Position numbers and translations under genes: made by a program
Assembly (NCBI GenBank): GCA_002704045.1
Contig: PAFF01000085.1
Span: 14,267-30,327 of the forward strand
Origin: Fidelibacterota bacterium
GTDB lineage: Bacteria > Fidelibacterota > Marinisomatia > SCGC-AAA003-L08 > GCA-002704045
Direction of reading: 5' to 3'
Length of the DNA: 16,061 nt
The notes under the pieces: model-generated
Seen by the model: only the letters and a program-made list of their open reading frames with translations
Told to the model about the DNA's origin: nothing
Database searches by the model: none
Shown: positions 15,007 through 16,061 of the stretch, in pieces
Position numbering within the stretch: the first letter of the stretch is position 1
Layout of the letters: each line of letters starts with the position of its first letter

Positions 15007-16061
15007 ATGTTTTACAACGACATAAAAAAAGGTTTTGCATTACCAATATCAATTATATTTATTGGTGTAAGCACTGGACTAGTATTATCATATTTTTTAT
15101 GGATTAACAATAAAAATTTAAACTTAAAGTATAGAATTGCAGTTACTCAAGCTTTATACAATGCTGAAACAGGGATTGCAGAAAGCGCACTACCTGTTTT
15201 ATACAGCGCTACTTTAACACAAGATACTACTCTAGATGGAAGTCTTGTAAATTCTGAAAAATATGAAAATAAGTATTTTGGTAATTATGAAGATCATCAA
15301 GTATGGTTCAGCGATGATGGTGATAGAAATGCAACTGTAACAGGGGTATACTCCTATAAAAATTTTGGTAACAACCTAACAGTTTCAAGAGAAGTAACGC
15401 TTAAAGGCCAACCTGAAACATTGGGTAAATATATGTACCTAACAGATTCAGAAAAAGCTGGTGGTGCACCATTTACATTTGATCCTGGTAGTCCACCAGT
15501 AAGAAGATCAGTTAATTTTTATGCTGGAGATGCGTTAGAAGGAGTTATTCAATCAAATTCACAAATTGTGACGTCCTCATTTACAGGCTGTCCTGACTTT
15601 AATGGAGCTCAACTGCTTTTTACAGAAAATATTCCACAAATTGATTTAAACGGCTCCTGTTACAGTTTCAGTCAATTGTTTGGCGGATCTCAAAATATAG
15701 ATACAACGACTGTGCCTCCAGTCAAACTGCCACCTACTGGTTATGAAATTCTAAAAAATAATGCTGCTTTAATCTATGATGCTGGTTCAAAAATTGGTGT
15801 AGGAATAAAAGATACTTTAGTTATGACAGATATTGAATTTAAAGACAACGGCTCCGTCAGAGTAAAGCAATGGTGGTATTTAATGCCTCCACATCTTAAA
15901 CCTGGAATAGGTCTAAGTGACTTCGTTCTTCCAGGGCCAGAAGATCTTGATGGGAACTTTGGTCCAAATGCTGATGGAGAAATTTTTTATGATGAAGATA
16001 GCGATGGTATTTGGGATGCTAATGATGATGAAATCAATTCAGCTTGTATAAGTAATATAAA
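15007..16061 (+). CDS. PilX-like pilus assembly protein, 3' end beyond the window
   Basis: Open from ATG 15007 to the right edge (351 codons visible, no stop). It starts 1 nt after the previous stop. The N-terminus MFYNDIKKG is followed by FALPISIIFIGVSTGLVLSYF and then QALYNAETGIAES. A G|F site and hydrophobic helix without Glu at position 5, followed by an A(E)xGxAE motif, is the pattern of the PilX N-terminal family, here longer than usual. The body is mixed beta-rich, with two Cys in GCPDF and GSCYSF and a pair of tryptophans in KQWWYLMPP. Near residue 329, DEDSDGIWDANDDE resembles a calcium-binding loop. A likely minor pilin or tip protein, perhaps binding surfaces. The full function cannot be judged without the missing C-terminus. 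Confidence 0.75.
   Translation, partial: MFYNDIKKGFALPISIIFIGVSTGLVLSYFLWINNKNLNLKYRIAVTQALYNAETGIAESALPVLYSATLTQDTTLDGSLVNSEKYENKYFGNYEDHQVWFSDDGDRNATVTGVYSYKNFGNNLTVSREVTLKGQPETLGKYMYLTDSEKAGGAPFTFDPGSPPVRRSVNFYAGDALEGVIQSNSQIVTSSFTGCPDFNGAQLLFTENIPQIDLNGSCYSFSQLFGGSQNIDTTTVPPVKLPPTGYEILKNNAALIYDAGSKIGVGIKDTLVMTDIEFKDNGSVRVKQWWYLMPPHLKPGIGLSDFVLPGPEDLDGNFGPNADGEIFYDEDSDGIWDANDDEINSACISNI

Overview
This AT-rich window (roughly one third G+C by eye) comes from a diderm bacterium. The best guess is a marine Marinimicrobia (SAR406)-like or related FCB-group lineage. That guess rests on three things: large secreted proteins with C-terminal dockerin-like DVNxDG repeats, a gingipain-type C25 protein, and weak or absent Shine-Dalgarno sequences at several starts. 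The assignment is an inference; no rRNA or other marker gene is present. I found no tRNA, rRNA, insertion sequence, CRISPR array or integrase.

The window holds two divergent gene clusters that share a 230-bp intergenic region (12233-12462). The left cluster (12232 down to 1, minus strand) is a tightly packed array. In transcription order it encodes: a 1172-aa gingipain-like secreted protein with a C-terminal dockerin-like module; PgsB/CapB, the poly-gamma-glutamate ligase; PgsC/CapC, its membrane partner; a PgsW-type 'poly-gamma-glutamate system protein'; a 275-aa exported protein built from an internal duplication; a 333-aa predicted outer-membrane beta-barrel; a 386-aa probable lipoprotein with beta-propeller-like repeats; a 979-aa secreted protein with about 16 repeats of ~56 aa and a dockerin-like C-terminus; and a probable further gene cut off by the left edge. 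From pgsB onward the neighbours overlap or sit within a few bases of each other, so translational coupling is likely.

The right cluster (12463 to the end, plus strand) is a type IV pilus operon: a major-pilin-like prepilin (TTG start), the retraction ATPase PilT, two minor prepilins, and a PilX-like gene that runs off the right edge and carries an Asp-rich, calcium-loop-like segment.

The most interesting reading is that the left cluster encodes an envelope-spanning poly-gamma-glutamate (PGA) system for a diderm. PgsB/PgsC/PgsW would make and move the polymer at the inner membrane, the duplicated 275-aa protein and the beta-barrel would carry it onward, and surface proteins would be made with it. 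The PgsBC identification is strong from sequence. The role of the other genes is inferred from co-transcription. The gingipain-like protein keeps the catalytic-position Cys but has Tyr where the family has its catalytic His, so it may not be an active protease.
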